A stretch of 25,650 nt of DNA from NCBI GenBank assembly GCA_023489375.1, contig JAMDCX010000036.1, forward strand, positions 1 through 25,650, written 5' to 3'. The position numbers and the translations under genes were made by a program. The DNA comes from Planctomycetota bacterium (GTDB lineage: Bacteria; Planctomycetota; Phycisphaerae; WQYP01). Positions 6,837 through 16,835 of the stretch are shown here, piece after piece. Under the pieces are notes generated by a model that worked only from the letters and a program-made list of their open reading frames with translations, had not been told where the DNA came from and searched no databases. The number at the start of each line of letters is the position of its first letter. Position 1 is the stretch's first letter.

Positions 6837-8984
6837 ATGGCCAAGTCACAATCAGCAGCATGGGGTATCGATGTCGGGACGACGGCGATCAAAGCTATTA
6901 AGCTTCGCCGTGACGGCGAGAAGGTATTTCTTGAGGCGATGGAGATCATTGAACATAGCCATTTTCTCAGTGCGCCGGATATAGATCGTCGGGAAATCAT
7001 ACGCGAAAGTCTGGGGCACTTTCTGGAGCGCTATTCGCTGCACGGAGAGCAGGTATACATAGGGGCACCGGGCGCCGCGAGCTTTTCGCGCTTTGTTAAA
7101 TTGCCCCCGGTCGAACCGCGTAAAATTCCGGAAATTGTCCGCTTCGAGGCGATTCAACAAATTCCATTTCCCCTGGATCAGGTGATTTGGGATTATCACA
7201 GTTTCCATAATCCGGACAGTCCGGATGTGGAAATTGGTATTTTCGCCATCAAGACTGATCTCGTTGGCGCTATTCTGGCTGATTTTCAAGCCCTGGGCAT
7301 TACTGTTCACGGGCTGCAACTGGTACCGCTGGCCGTGTATAATGCGGTGGCTTTTGAGGGGAAGGGCCTGAACAAAGGAACAATCTTCCTGGATGTCGGC
7401 GCCGAGCATACCGACCTTATCGTCGTAGATCAGGGGAAATTGTGGCTGCGCAACATTAATCTCGGCGGCAATAGTTTTACGGAATCCCTGGCCAAAAGTT
7501 TCCGTTTTGCTTTTACCAAAGCCGAAGCACTCAAAAAGAATGCGGCTACCAGCAAATACGCGCGGCAGATATTTCAGGCCATGCGCCCGACCTTCGCCGA
7601 TGTTGTGGCGGAAATTCAGCGCTCCATCGGATATTACAACAGTTCACATCGGGAAAGCCGGGTGGAACAGGTCATCGGCATGGGTAATCCTTTCCGCCTC
7701 TCGAACCTGCAAAAATATCTCCAGCAATATCTGGGCATGGAAGTAGCCCGGCTGGACGGATTCGCCAAAATTGAAGTTGAGGACGCCAAGATGGCCGCCG
7801 GATTAAGCGATCAGGCGCTGGGCATGACGGCTGCGTATGGATTAGCGTTGCAGGGAATCGGTCTGGCCGCCATCAACACCAATTTGCTGCCGCTGGAAAT
7901 AGCCCGCCAGATGATCTGGCGGAAAAAATATCCCTGGTTCGCGGCGACGGCAGCGCTGTTCGTGATTGGCGCGGCAATATCCGCGGCACGTTATTCCATG
8001 GATGCCTCCGCGTTACAGGCCAGCATTCATACGCCGGAACTGCGGACCGCTAAAGTTAAGATACTGCATGAATCATCATTGCGTAATCAATATAATTCCA
8101 TCAGCAATACCTATCAGTCGGATGTAGCCAAGATCAATTATTATCTGGCCCTGGGAAAGAAGCGGGAAATTTGGCCGGAAATCGTGCAGACGCTTTTTCA
8201 ATCCCTGCCGCAGGCGATGACTAAAAAACCAGCGGATGTGAAAAATCCCGACACGTGGAAAATCGTTCTGCAATCGGTGACTTCAACGTATGAACCGGTC
8301 TTATCCAATCAAATGACCACCGGCAATAATGCGCAAGTCGCGCCGGTTTTGGCCGCACGTACTCCGGCGTCCGGTGTGGGCAAAGCCGCTGCGAGTGTTC
8401 CCACGGGTGGTGGTTTTCAACTGGTTATAAGCGGTTATACCCCATTTCGCAGCTGGGGAAGAATTCTGCAGGACTTTCAAGACCGGATTGAAAAATTCGG
8501 CGGCGCGGCGGCCCACAAACCTTTTGTCATGACTATCGTGAAAGGTTCTCTGGCGACCGCCCGCATTGGTAATCTAATGGGCGGCGGCGGCGGTGGCGCT
8601 AATTCCGGAGGTTTGGGATTTGTGCCGTGGGGATCAGTCCTTGGGCGTTTCTCCGGAGTGTTCCTGCCGCAATTTCTACCTAAAAGCGCTGAGAAAAAGT
8701 TAGCACCGAATATGAATCAAAATGTTATGCCGCAAAATAATATGCCAGCCTTTCCCGGCGGTATGCCTGGCATGCCGGGTACACCTGGCATGCCGGGAAT
8801 GCCCGGAGGTCCGGAAGGATTTCGTATGCCTGGTATGCCACAGTTCGGGGCATCGCCGGGTATGGGCATAAATTTCGGCAGCCAGAGTTCGGGTGCCATC
8901 CATGGCGCCATCGACCCTGATACCAAGGCGTCGTTAAACAATGCCACGGCGTTTCAGATGATTGTGAATGTGTATGTGCAATGA
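6837..8984 (+). CDS. pilM: PilM-type pilus assembly ATPase with fused PilN-like segment and MPG linker
   Basis: This 715-aa protein starts at the ATG at 6837, with GGAGG 5 nt upstream; an in-frame ATG at 6783 has none. Residues 1-345 are the actin-like PilM fold: GIDVGTTAIK (10-19), FEAIQQIPFPL (103-113), FLDVGAEHTDL (184-194), and GMGNPFRL. Residues 349-353 read NLLPL, followed by a basic segment and a transmembrane helix (about 367-385), as at the start of PilN. PilM and PilN normally bind through that PilN NLLP peptide, so this is probably a natural PilM-PilN fusion. A periplasmic domain follows, then a Gly-rich stretch and Met-Pro-Gly repeats (about 640-680), then a short strand-like tail. 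It is the first gene of a pilMNOPQ-ordered cluster. Whether it serves a pilus or type II secretion is open. Confidence 0.82.
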   Translation: MAKSQSAAWGIDVGTTAIKAIKLRRDGEKVFLEAMEIIEHSHFLSAPDIDRREIIRESLGHFLERYSLHGEQVYIGAPGAASFSRFVKLPPVEPRKIPEIVRFEAIQQIPFPLDQVIWDYHSFHNPDSPDVEIGIFAIKTDLVGAILADFQALGITVHGLQLVPLAVYNAVAFEGKGLNKGTIFLDVGAEHTDLIVVDQGKLWLRNINLGGNSFTESLAKSFRFAFTKAEALKKNAATSKYARQIFQAMRPTFADVVAEIQRSIGYYNSSHRESRVEQVIGMGNPFRLSNLQKYLQQYLGMEVARLDGFAKIEVEDAKMAAGLSDQALGMTAAYGLALQGIGLAAINTNLLPLEIARQMIWRKKYPWFAATAALFVIGAAISAARYSMDASALQASIHTPELRTAKVKILHESSLRNQYNSISNTYQSDVAKINYYLALGKKREIWPEIVQTLFQSLPQAMTKKPADVKNPDTWKIVLQSVTSTYEPVLSNQMTTGNNAQVAPVLAARTPASGVGKAAASVPTGGGFQLVISGYTPFRSWGRILQDFQDRIEKFGGAAAHKPFVMTIVKGSLATARIGNLMGGGGGGANSGGLGFVPWGSVLGRFSGVFLPQFLPKSAEKKLAPNMNQNVMPQNNMPAFPGGMPGMPGTPGMPGMPGGPEGFRMPGMPQFGASPGMGINFGSQSSGAIHGAIDPDTKASLNNATAFQMIVNVYVQ

Positions 8985-9105
8985 TAACGGTATGATCAGG
9001 TTAAATGCGGCGCGATTTTCTCTGGGGTTGGGAACGGGTTGTTGGCGCATAAGCGTCCGGTGGGCGAATTGAGCGTCGGATTGATACCACGGGCCGGAGG
9101 TCTGG

Positions 9106-10569
9106 ATGAAATTTATTAAAGCCAATCTGATACCAATTTTATGTGGCATAGTCATTTTGGCGTCGATAGTGGTGCTATTTTACCCGCTGCGGTCCATGGG
9201 AAACAGACTTCGCGCCAAGATGACTTCCGAGCTGGCCCAGGCGCAAGTAGCGCAGAGCCTCCGTATGACTTCCCTGCATATTCCCGGCCAAAAGCGTTTT
9301 ACCGGACCGGTGACTCCACCTATCATACAGGCTCGCCTGAAGGTGCAGAAATATATTGAATCGCAATCCACGATGGTGGGACGGGAATATGTTACGCTCA
9401 ATGCCTGGGGGCGCGTGGAATTCAATGCCCAGGGGCAGATGGTAAAAGATGCCCGGCATCAGGAAATTCCCCTCCTGGCGGGTATTCCCATGGCGGGGAT
9501 GCTGCCAAACCCCCCGCGGTATTTAACGACCCGCCGCACGTTCCGACGGGAATATCGCCGCTTATTCGTCCATGACCCAAATTATCGCTACTGTTTTTTA
9601 ACGCGCCTGGATGCCGGTATGCCGCCAAGTTCCAGGCTGATAAGCAATCTGGTGCGGGCGCGTATGAAACAGCTTCAGGAAGTTATGCCGCAGGGTTTTC
9701 GCAGCGGTAGCAGCGCCAGCACGGGTGAACAAAGAAAAATTCTGGATGCCATTACCCGGCGGCAGGTTTTTCTCGCGGCCGCCAAATGTAAAGTTTATGC
9801 GGATCCGGCAAGTTTCCAGGAGCGTAATTTTGTTTTTAGTCACCATCTTCCCAGCGCCACGCAAATTTATGAAGCTTTTGTGGATTCCTGGATACAAAAT
9901 GATATTGTCAATGCCATTAACGCCACCAATCAAGGCAGCCCGAATGTCAGTATGTCTCCGGTAAAACGGTTGATTCATATCACCATCGGAAATGATGCTT
10001 CCGCGGTTTTGACCGGTCAGGCCCAAACGCAGAGTACTGGAGTCGGACCGGTACTGGTACCGGATGGAGATTTGTTTTTAGGCGCCAAGCCCGCGGCCAG
10101 CACTCCCGGCAACGCCATGACCCCGACTGGTTTTCCGGGTGGTTTTCCCGGTGGTATGCCAGGTATGCCGGGAATGCCGGTTATGCCAGGTATACCAGGT
10201 ATGTCGCAGAATAATAGTATTACCACGCCAGGGAAGAATACTGGAGCCATGCTGACCAATCACTTCAGCAATGCGAAACATCAGATTGCACTGGTGGCGG
10301 TCAGTGCGGTGGTGGAAGCGGATAAGATCAATGATTTTATTAATCAGATCTATCGTCAGAATAATGGCTATACTGTTCTGCAAATGAATATGATGACGGT
10401 AGATCCAATTGGCGCTATTACGCAGGGTTTTGTTTATGGGAAAGTGCCGGTGGTGCGGGTGAATATGTTGCTGGAAGTTTTATTTTGCACCCAATGGAAT
10501 AAGCCTTTGATGCCGGTGGCGTATCGCGCTCGCCTAAGCCTGTCGGGGGCGTCGGCGGTACAACCTTGA
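9106..10569 (+). CDS. Single-pass membrane protein in PilO position, MPG linker
   Basis: The 487-aa product has a short cytoplasmic N-terminus and one transmembrane helix (about 8-27), then a charged helical stretch and a large periplasmic part. A low-complexity linker at about 343-368 (GMPGMPGMPVMPGIPGM) separates a middle domain from a C-terminal domain of ~110 residues. That last domain reads like an alpha/beta fold (VVEADKINDFINQIYR, then VNMLLEVLFCT). GGAGG lies 6 nt before the ATG. It follows pilM by 121 nt. Topology and gene order match PilO, the inner-membrane partner of PilN, but I see no sequence motif that proves homology. An alternative is a lineage-specific platform protein. Confidence 0.72.
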   Translation: MKFIKANLIPILCGIVILASIVVLFYPLRSMGNRLRAKMTSELAQAQVAQSLRMTSLHIPGQKRFTGPVTPPIIQARLKVQKYIESQSTMVGREYVTLNAWGRVEFNAQGQMVKDARHQEIPLLAGIPMAGMLPNPPRYLTTRRTFRREYRRLFVHDPNYRYCFLTRLDAGMPPSSRLISNLVRARMKQLQEVMPQGFRSGSSASTGEQRKILDAITRRQVFLAAAKCKVYADPASFQERNFVFSHHLPSATQIYEAFVDSWIQNDIVNAINATNQGSPNVSMSPVKRLIHITIGNDASAVLTGQAQTQSTGVGPVLVPDGDLFLGAKPAASTPGNAMTPTGFPGGFPGGMPGMPGMPVMPGIPGMSQNNSITTPGKNTGAMLTNHFSNAKHQIALVAVSAVVEADKINDFINQIYRQNNGYTVLQMNMMTVDPIGAITQGFVYGKVPVVRVNMLLEVLFCTQWNKPLMPVAYRARLSLSGASAVQP

Positions 10570-10607
10570 TGTGGTATGATTTTGAGAACGGAACCTGGTG
10601 ATTAACC

Positions 10608-12500
10608 ATGAAAAATATTAATCCGTTGGAACGCCATATCGAAAAGCTGATTGTGGGAATCGGTCTGCTTTTCGCCTTCTGGTTGATTTACAGGAATTTT
10701 GCTTTTGAACCTGATCAGGTGCCATCACCTGTGCAACCAGGGGCGTTCGTAAGCCCGTCCGACGTTGGGGCGGAAATCATTTCTCAGGTTCGTTTGCTGG
10801 AAGCCGCTATTCAAAATGCGAAAAATCGTCCGATTAATATCGGGCCACTGCCGAATTATGTAAAAAAACTCGTTGCCAGACAAACCAGTCCGTTGCCTGG
10901 CACGGCGGTAGCGATCCGTAATGAAAATATTGGTCCGTACAATACGCCGCTGGCTTTAACTTCCGGAGCGGGCATGCAGGCCCGTGGTTTGATATTCATG
11001 GCGCCATCCGTACCGGCATTGCCATCGCCGAAGGTTCATCAACATCAGGCGGTGGTGTATCTGCCGGCGCCGACCAATGGCCCCGGCAGTGGTAACGGTA
11101 ATATGAATGTCAATCCTACGGTAAATCCATTGAACTTCATGCGTAATTTTAACAATCCTAACAATCCCAATATTACCAGTTCAATGACCACTCATGGTTT
11201 GTTCTGGGTGACGGTAAAAACTAATTTTCCCATGGCTAAATGGATGCAAAGCCTTGCGGCGCAGGACATCAAGCTTACCGCGGACCAGGCCGCGTTGCCG
11301 CTGCCATACCGTATTACTGCGTTTTATCGAGTTCAGGTGCGGCGCCAGCGACTTTTACCCGATGGCCGCTGGTCGGCATGGCGTAAAATTCAGGGGTTAT
11401 ATCTGGAACCGCTGCCCAAATTAAATTTCAATGCCATGACCTATCGTCAGCGTTTTACGCTTCTAGGACAATTGGATGGGATGGTAACCGAAATATTGGA
11501 TCCGGCTTTTTATCCGATACAGCAGGTATTTCGGCGGCAGATCGCGACGCCGCAAAACGTGCAACATCCGCATCCCATGCCACAGAATATAACGCCTCCG
11601 AGTATGCCGGGCATGCCCGGTGGATTCCCCGGTATGCCGGGCATGCCGGGTGGATTTCCCGGTATGCCGTCCATGCCGACCCCAACCCCACATCCTGTCG
11701 TGCAGCACCGGCAACAACAGCCTAATACTCCGGCACCGTCACCGTTTCAGGTGCAGGCGCAGCAGTCGCAACAGGTTCGGTTACCTCCGTTGATGTTGCC
11801 GGGGCAAACTGCGACCGGTAATAACAATTTTTCCACTATGCCTAATGGATTCCCGCAAGGGTTTACCCCACCGGGCGTAAACAGTGCCAATGCCAGCACC
11901 GGTCCAGCCAGCCTGACAGCTATGACTGAAGTCCCGGTGCGTTTCTACGACACGCATGTAAAGCCTGGGGCTACATATCGTTATGAAATTCGTGTGGTTA
12001 TGTATAACCCGGTATTTGCGTTCCCCAATCGACTTAACAAACCGGCTTTGCGCCAGGTGCAGTGGCTTTCTTCTCCATGGAGCGACCCGAGTGTACCAAT
12101 GGTGGTGAACCGGGATTTGTATTTCTTCATAACTGGTGCCCAACCGAATCGCGGGTCGGTGTCGTTTCAATTATTCAAATGGAAACGCGGACAATGGTTG
12201 GATGGCAGCCAGACTGTGCGTCTGGGCGAGGCCATCGGCAACAGAGAATCTATCTCGGTTATCACCAGCAATGGTACACTAGCCCCGGAAGTTGTGAATT
12301 TCAACACCGGTTATGTGCTGGTGGACGCAGTTCCGCAGCCTTCCGACCAGAGCGTCAATGTGATTATTGAAAGTCCGGAGCATAAGCTGCATTTGCGGAA
12401 TTCCGCGTGGGATGAAGCTAATCCACTGGAGCAGAAACTCAGTGCGTTAAGTAATCAAATTGGAGCTCCGCTGCCGCCAGGGGCCAACACCAACCCCTGA
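10608..12500 (+). CDS. Single-pass membrane protein in PilP position, MPG/Gln-rich linker
   Basis: The 630-aa product has an N-terminal transmembrane helix (about 13-29) and an extended periplasmic region. An Asn/Pro/Gly-rich stretch (about 160-195) leads to a domain with FYRVQVRRQRLLPDGRWSAW. A Met-Pro-Gly/Phe-Pro-Gly linker (about 332-360) and a Gln/Pro-rich stretch follow. The last domain (about 440-600) has VRFYDTHVKPGATYRYEIRV, which looks like a beta-sandwich of fibronectin type. It starts 38 nt after the preceding gene with only a weak ribosome binding site. It occupies the place of PilP, which links PilO to the secretin, but no PilP signature was seen. Confidence 0.7.
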   Translation: MKNINPLERHIEKLIVGIGLLFAFWLIYRNFAFEPDQVPSPVQPGAFVSPSDVGAEIISQVRLLEAAIQNAKNRPINIGPLPNYVKKLVARQTSPLPGTAVAIRNENIGPYNTPLALTSGAGMQARGLIFMAPSVPALPSPKVHQHQAVVYLPAPTNGPGSGNGNMNVNPTVNPLNFMRNFNNPNNPNITSSMTTHGLFWVTVKTNFPMAKWMQSLAAQDIKLTADQAALPLPYRITAFYRVQVRRQRLLPDGRWSAWRKIQGLYLEPLPKLNFNAMTYRQRFTLLGQLDGMVTEILDPAFYPIQQVFRRQIATPQNVQHPHPMPQNITPPSMPGMPGGFPGMPGMPGGFPGMPSMPTPTPHPVVQHRQQQPNTPAPSPFQVQAQQSQQVRLPPLMLPGQTATGNNNFSTMPNGFPQGFTPPGVNSANASTGPASLTAMTEVPVRFYDTHVKPGATYRYEIRVVMYNPVFAFPNRLNKPALRQVQWLSSPWSDPSVPMVVNRDLYFFITGAQPNRGSVSFQLFKWKRGQWLDGSQTVRLGEAIGNRESISVITSNGTLAPEVVNFNTGYVLVDAVPQPSDQSVNVIIESPEHKLHLRNSAWDEANPLEQKLSALSNQIGAPLPPGANTNP

Positions 12501-12775
12501 CGTATGTCGGCTTGTGTATACTCCCGGCGATGAAAAAAAGAGATTGTGGTTGCAAGAGGACAAAATCGGTTTTAGGATAGTGTGAGTTTATCGGCGGGCC
12601 GTCGTGTAATAAACCCGGTATGATAAAGGGTGTAAGAAACATGGTAGATGTTTTTTATGAAATCCAGTGGCGGGTGGTTAGCGCCGAAGATTTTAGTTGG
12701 TTTGATATCTGATCGGGAACGCGGCATAACATTGTGCTGGTTCCACAGTAATTGTCCGGAAGTAGGAGTAGTGCT

Positions 12776-15700
12776 TTGAATACCCAGACTCGCTCAAGAA
12801 TTCTTGCCCTTGGTGTTGCGGGAGCTTTGCTGGCGGGCGCAAGCCTGCCGTTGCTGCCTCTGGCTATCGCCCATGCGGAAGCCCAGGCTTCACCGGCCTC
12901 AACGTTGCTGAACCGCGGCCTGCGATTAATTCAGCAACATGAGTATCAGACGGCCAAGCTGGTACTGCTGTCCATTGATCCGTCTAAACTTAACACTGCG
13001 GAACAGAAACAGTTGGCTACTCTGCTGCAGGAAGCGGATACGGGTTTGGCCGGTATGTCCGTTGATCTGACCGTCTACCATAATGCGACCACCTCTCTGC
13101 AGGATGGGCATCTGGCTCATGCGGCGAAGTTATTTCGATATCTCATCAGCCGCCCGGATGTTTCACCGGAACTCAAAAGTGAAGCCGCTGATAATCTGGC
13201 CTTGACCGAAGCACGGCAGCAGCAGTTAGTGCCACAGATGAAATCGTTGTTACAGGATGCCGTGCACGCTTATCAGGTGGGCAATTTTGATCAGGCCGAG
13301 ATGGATCTGAATCAAATTCAGCTATCCGGTGTTAATCTTGGCGATCAGGCTGATGTAATTCCCCATTATCAGTATCTCATTGCCCAGCGTCGCGTGGAGC
13401 AGGTGCAGGCCATCGAGGCTGCACGCGCAGCTAAGGTAACGGCGGAACAAGCTGCAGCGCAACAAAAGGCCCAGGCCCAGGCGAAATTGCTGGCCGCACA
13501 GAAAGCTCAGCAGGAGAAGATCGCGGCTGCAGAGAAGCTGGCGGCGCAAAAAGAGGCTGAAACTCGGGCGAAACAGGCGGCTGCGGAAAAACTGGCGGCA
13601 CAACAAAAAGCCGCTGCGGAAAAACTATCCGCACAACAGCATGCGGAGCAATTGGCTCAAGCGGCTGCGGCCGCCAAACTGGCGGCGCAACAGAAAGAGG
13701 CCCAGCAAAAATTACTGGCTCAGGAAGCGGTTGCGAAAAAACTTGCTCAACAGCGCGATGCGCAGCAGGCCCAGGCTGCCGCCGCCGCCAAATTAGCGGA
13801 ACAACAAAAACTTGCGGCGGCGAAAGCCGCTCAGGCCCGCCAGTTGGCGGAAGAAAAACTTCAGGCCCAACACGCGGCCGAGGAAAAGGCCGCTGCGGAA
13901 AAATTGGCCCGCCAGCAGCAACTCGCCCAGCAACAGCTCTTGGCGCTGCAACAAAGTCAGGAGCAACAGGCCCAACAGGCACGGGAGGCGGCTGCCGCTT
14001 TAGCCGCACAGAAAGCCGCCGCCACCACTCAAGCTCAGGCCGCCGCTACTGAAAAGGCCGCCCAGCAGGCCCAGGTCAGCAAGGCTATCGCCACACGGAC
14101 TCCCAGCACCCCCGCGCCGGTGGTGGCGCCTGTTCCCGCCATTGCCCCGGCTGTGACGACTCCCGCACCAGCTCCAGCTGTCGCTTCAAAGCCCGCACCG
14201 GCGCCAGTAGTTGCTCCGGTTAAGACTCCCGCGCCGGCTACAGCTCCAAAGGTCGCCGTAGCGCCGTCAACGGTAGTACCGGTCCCGGCGGTTATGAAGC
14301 CCTCACTGATGGAAATTGAACGCGCACGCTCCTCGGCTTTGGTAGTGCGGGCGGATCAGGATTTACGGAATGCGAATTATCAGCAAGCTGTAGCTCTGTA
14401 TAATGATGCCCTGGCCCTGAATCCCAAAAATGTGGCTGCCGCCATGGGACTTCGTAACGCTCAGAAACTGGCCTTGGGACAGTCGCCGGGATTACTGTCG
14501 CAGCAAATTTATGACCAGGCCATTCAAGCCCAGCGCGCTGAAGTTTTATTTAATCATGATCTGCAATTGTCCACCCAGGAAATGCAGGCCGGTAAGTATC
14601 CACAGGCGGTTGACCACGCTAACGACGCCCTGGCCACCATAGAGGCGGCGCGAGGTATTTTGACTTCCGGCAACTATAAGGATATGAAAGATCGTGCCGA
14701 TCAGCAGTTAGCCATTATTCAGCGGCAACAGGCACAGCAACAGGCCATACAGCAGGCTAAGCAGGCCCGGGAAGTCACCCAGAGCCAGATGGCAATTGAA
14801 CATCAACTGGCGGTGCGCCGGCAGCGGCAGATCAACCAATTGATGGGGCAGGCTCGTGAGTATTTCAAGCAGATGCAATACCAGCAAGCCTTGGATACAC
14901 TCAATGAGGTCATTGCTATTTCGCCCCAGGATAACACTGCTTTATTCATGCGTGAGATGGTCCAGGATCAAATTCAATATAATGATTGGAGTAAATACCA
15001 CGTCTTGCGCTCGCAGGCGGAACAGGAGCAGGAGGTCAAGAATGAGGAATCCATGATTCCTTATCCGAATTTAGAAATTTATCCGCAGGATTGGCCGGAA
15101 CTCAGCCGGATGCGTGAAGCGGAGCACCATAGTTCCCAATCTCCGGCGGACCGCGAAGCACGCCTGGCGTTGGCCCGTAATGTCCCGAAAATTGTGGTCA
15201 ATCAACAACCTTTCTCCAGCGTGGTCCATCTGCTGCGGCAGCAGACCGGAGCCAATATTGTTGTGAATTGGAATGCTCTGGCCAACGCCGGTGTGCAAAA
15301 AAATACGCCCATCAGTTTGACCTTGCGCGATGTGCCGTTTGAAAAAGTGTTGTCACTGGTTCTGCAACAGGCCCAGGGCAGCGGGGGCACGCAGCTGGGC
15401 TACAGCATCAGCGGCGGCGTGTTGACTATTTCCACCAATGATCAGCTGGCGCAGGTGAAAACCACACGCGTTTTTGATATTCAGGATTTGCTGGTGCAAG
15501 CCCCCAATTTCACCGCCCCGGCTTTTAACCTGCAAAATCAGAGCAGTAACAGCGGCGTGCAAATCAGCAGCGGCAGTGCCGGCGGCGCCAACAGTTCCAA
15601 CAGTTCCAATCTTTTCTCTGGCAGCGGTTCCGGCCAGGGTTCCGGACAACCAGTGGGTAAAACCAGAGCCCAGATGGTTACGGAAATTACCCAGTTAATT

Positions 15701-16786
15701 GAAAATACTGTGGCTCGGAGTTCATGGATTGATAATGGTGGAACCGTCGGTTCGATCCGCGAAATTAACGGCCAGCTGGTTATCACCCAGACGCCCGGTG
15801 CTTTGGAAAAAATATCCGGATTGCTGCGGCAATTGCGCGAAACCCGCTCGGTGGAAATCTCCATTGACACCCGCTTTCTGTATGTGACTACAGGCTTCCT
15901 CAATGACTTCGGTTTCTCCTGGAGCCTGGGATTCGGAAACATGTTTGGTTCCAACATCGGGACGCCCACCACAGTGACTAACCCCACCACCGGCGCCACC
16001 TCGACCAGCGTTACTCCGGTTACCATTACCAATGGTACGACCACCTACACGACTCCGCAAACAACGGGCGTTCCCAATTCCATCGCTACCGACTACAAAG
16101 TGCCTTCGATGAGTATCAGCGGCGGTATTCTTTCCAATTATCAGTTGTCGCTGTTGCTTAATGCCACGCAAATCGACAAGCGCAATACCCTGTTGGAAGC
16201 GCCGCGCGTGACATTATTTAATGGTCAGCGGGCCACGATGGTGGTGGAAGATGTTCAGAACTACGTGGAAAGCTTTACGCAAACCGCCGGCACCAGCGGT
16301 GTCATTGGCGGAGCTGGTGCTGTTGCGACCAATCTCGACGTCGCACCCTTGACCACCGGTCTGAGTTTGCAGGTGCAGGCGACGGTTTCATCGAATGATC
16401 GGTACGTCATCATGACTATTGAACCATCCTTGTCCCAATTGTTAAGTTTGCAGACCTTTAATATCGCCGGCGCCAACATTACCGGTCAAACCAGTTCTAA
16501 CACTATACTGCCAGGCTTTGTGCAGCTGCCCGATACGCAGATTACCGAGGTGCAGACCACCGTGTCCGTGCCGGATGGCGGGACGCTGCTGCTGGGCGGG
16601 GAACGGCTGGCCGGCCAAACCACCATTGAAGCCGGCGTGCCGGTACTTTCGCAGATACCCTTTGTCAATCGCCTGTTCACCAACCGTTCCACCACCAAGG
16701 ATAATGTGGTACTGTTGATTCTGGTCCGGCCGCGCATTATCATTCAGAAAGAATTTGAAAAGAGACAGTTCGGCCGCAATTATTGA
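12776..16786 (+). CDS. Secretin (PilQ/GspD-like) with TPRs and a long Ala/Gln/Lys helix
   Basis: This 1336-aa outer-membrane pore protein begins at TTG 12776, chosen because AGGAG lies 7 nt upstream; another TTG at 12752 has no such site. A signal peptide runs to about residue 36 (AHAEA). TPR-like helices follow, then an Ala/Gln/Lys-rich helical or coiled segment (about 207-438) and a Pro/Ala/Val linker (about 442-512). TPR motifs recur at about 519-560 and 686-729. An STN/N0-like domain starts near 803 (KIVVNQQPFSSVV), an N-domain repeat near 999 (GQLVITQTPGALEKI), and the secretin core covers about 1130-1336 with LLEAPRVTLFNGQ, VPDGGTLLLGG and PVLSQIPFVNRLF. It is the last gene of the pil-like cluster, 275 nt after the PilP-position gene, so it may also have its own promoter. 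Confidence 0.92.
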   Translation: MNTQTRSRILALGVAGALLAGASLPLLPLAIAHAEAQASPASTLLNRGLRLIQQHEYQTAKLVLLSIDPSKLNTAEQKQLATLLQEADTGLAGMSVDLTVYHNATTSLQDGHLAHAAKLFRYLISRPDVSPELKSEAADNLALTEARQQQLVPQMKSLLQDAVHAYQVGNFDQAEMDLNQIQLSGVNLGDQADVIPHYQYLIAQRRVEQVQAIEAARAAKVTAEQAAAQQKAQAQAKLLAAQKAQQEKIAAAEKLAAQKEAETRAKQAAAEKLAAQQKAAAEKLSAQQHAEQLAQAAAAAKLAAQQKEAQQKLLAQEAVAKKLAQQRDAQQAQAAAAAKLAEQQKLAAAKAAQARQLAEEKLQAQHAAEEKAAAEKLARQQQLAQQQLLALQQSQEQQAQQAREAAAALAAQKAAATTQAQAAATEKAAQQAQVSKAIATRTPSTPAPVVAPVPAIAPAVTTPAPAPAVASKPAPAPVVAPVKTPAPATAPKVAVAPSTVVPVPAVMKPSLMEIERARSSALVVRADQDLRNANYQQAVALYNDALALNPKNVAAAMGLRNAQKLALGQSPGLLSQQIYDQAIQAQRAEVLFNHDLQLSTQEMQAGKYPQAVDHANDALATIEAARGILTSGNYKDMKDRADQQLAIIQRQQAQQQAIQQAKQAREVTQSQMAIEHQLAVRRQRQINQLMGQAREYFKQMQYQQALDTLNEVIAISPQDNTALFMREMVQDQIQYNDWSKYHVLRSQAEQEQEVKNEESMIPYPNLEIYPQDWPELSRMREAEHHSSQSPADREARLALARNVPKIVVNQQPFSSVVHLLRQQTGANIVVNWNALANAGVQKNTPISLTLRDVPFEKVLSLVLQQAQGSGGTQLGYSISGGVLTISTNDQLAQVKTTRVFDIQDLLVQAPNFTAPAFNLQNQSSNSGVQISSGSAGGANSSNSSNLFSGSGSGQGSGQPVGKTRAQMVTEITQLIENTVARSSWIDNGGTVGSIREINGQLVITQTPGALEKISGLLRQLRETRSVEISIDTRFLYVTTGFLNDFGFSWSLGFGNMFGSNIGTPTTVTNPTTGATSTSVTPVTITNGTTTYTTPQTTGVPNSIATDYKVPSMSISGGILSNYQLSLLLNATQIDKRNTLLEAPRVTLFNGQRATMVVEDVQNYVESFTQTAGTSGVIGGAGAVATNLDVAPLTTGLSLQVQATVSSNDRYVIMTIEPSLSQLLSLQTFNIAGANITGQTSSNTILPGFVQLPDTQITEVQTTVSVPDGGTLLLGGERLAGQTTIEAGVPVLSQIPFVNRLFTNRSTTKDNVVLLILVRPRIIIQKEFEKRQFGRNY

Positions 16787-16835
16787 TACTCTATCGCCCG
16801 TGGCATCCGTGGGATCGTTATCGGGTGTATAAATT

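Noticed and set aside
8743..8866. Collagen-like triple helix from Gly-Met-Pro repeats
   Set aside because: Only a handful of uninterrupted Gly-X-Y triplets occur in each protein, too few for a stable triple helix, so linker is the safer description.
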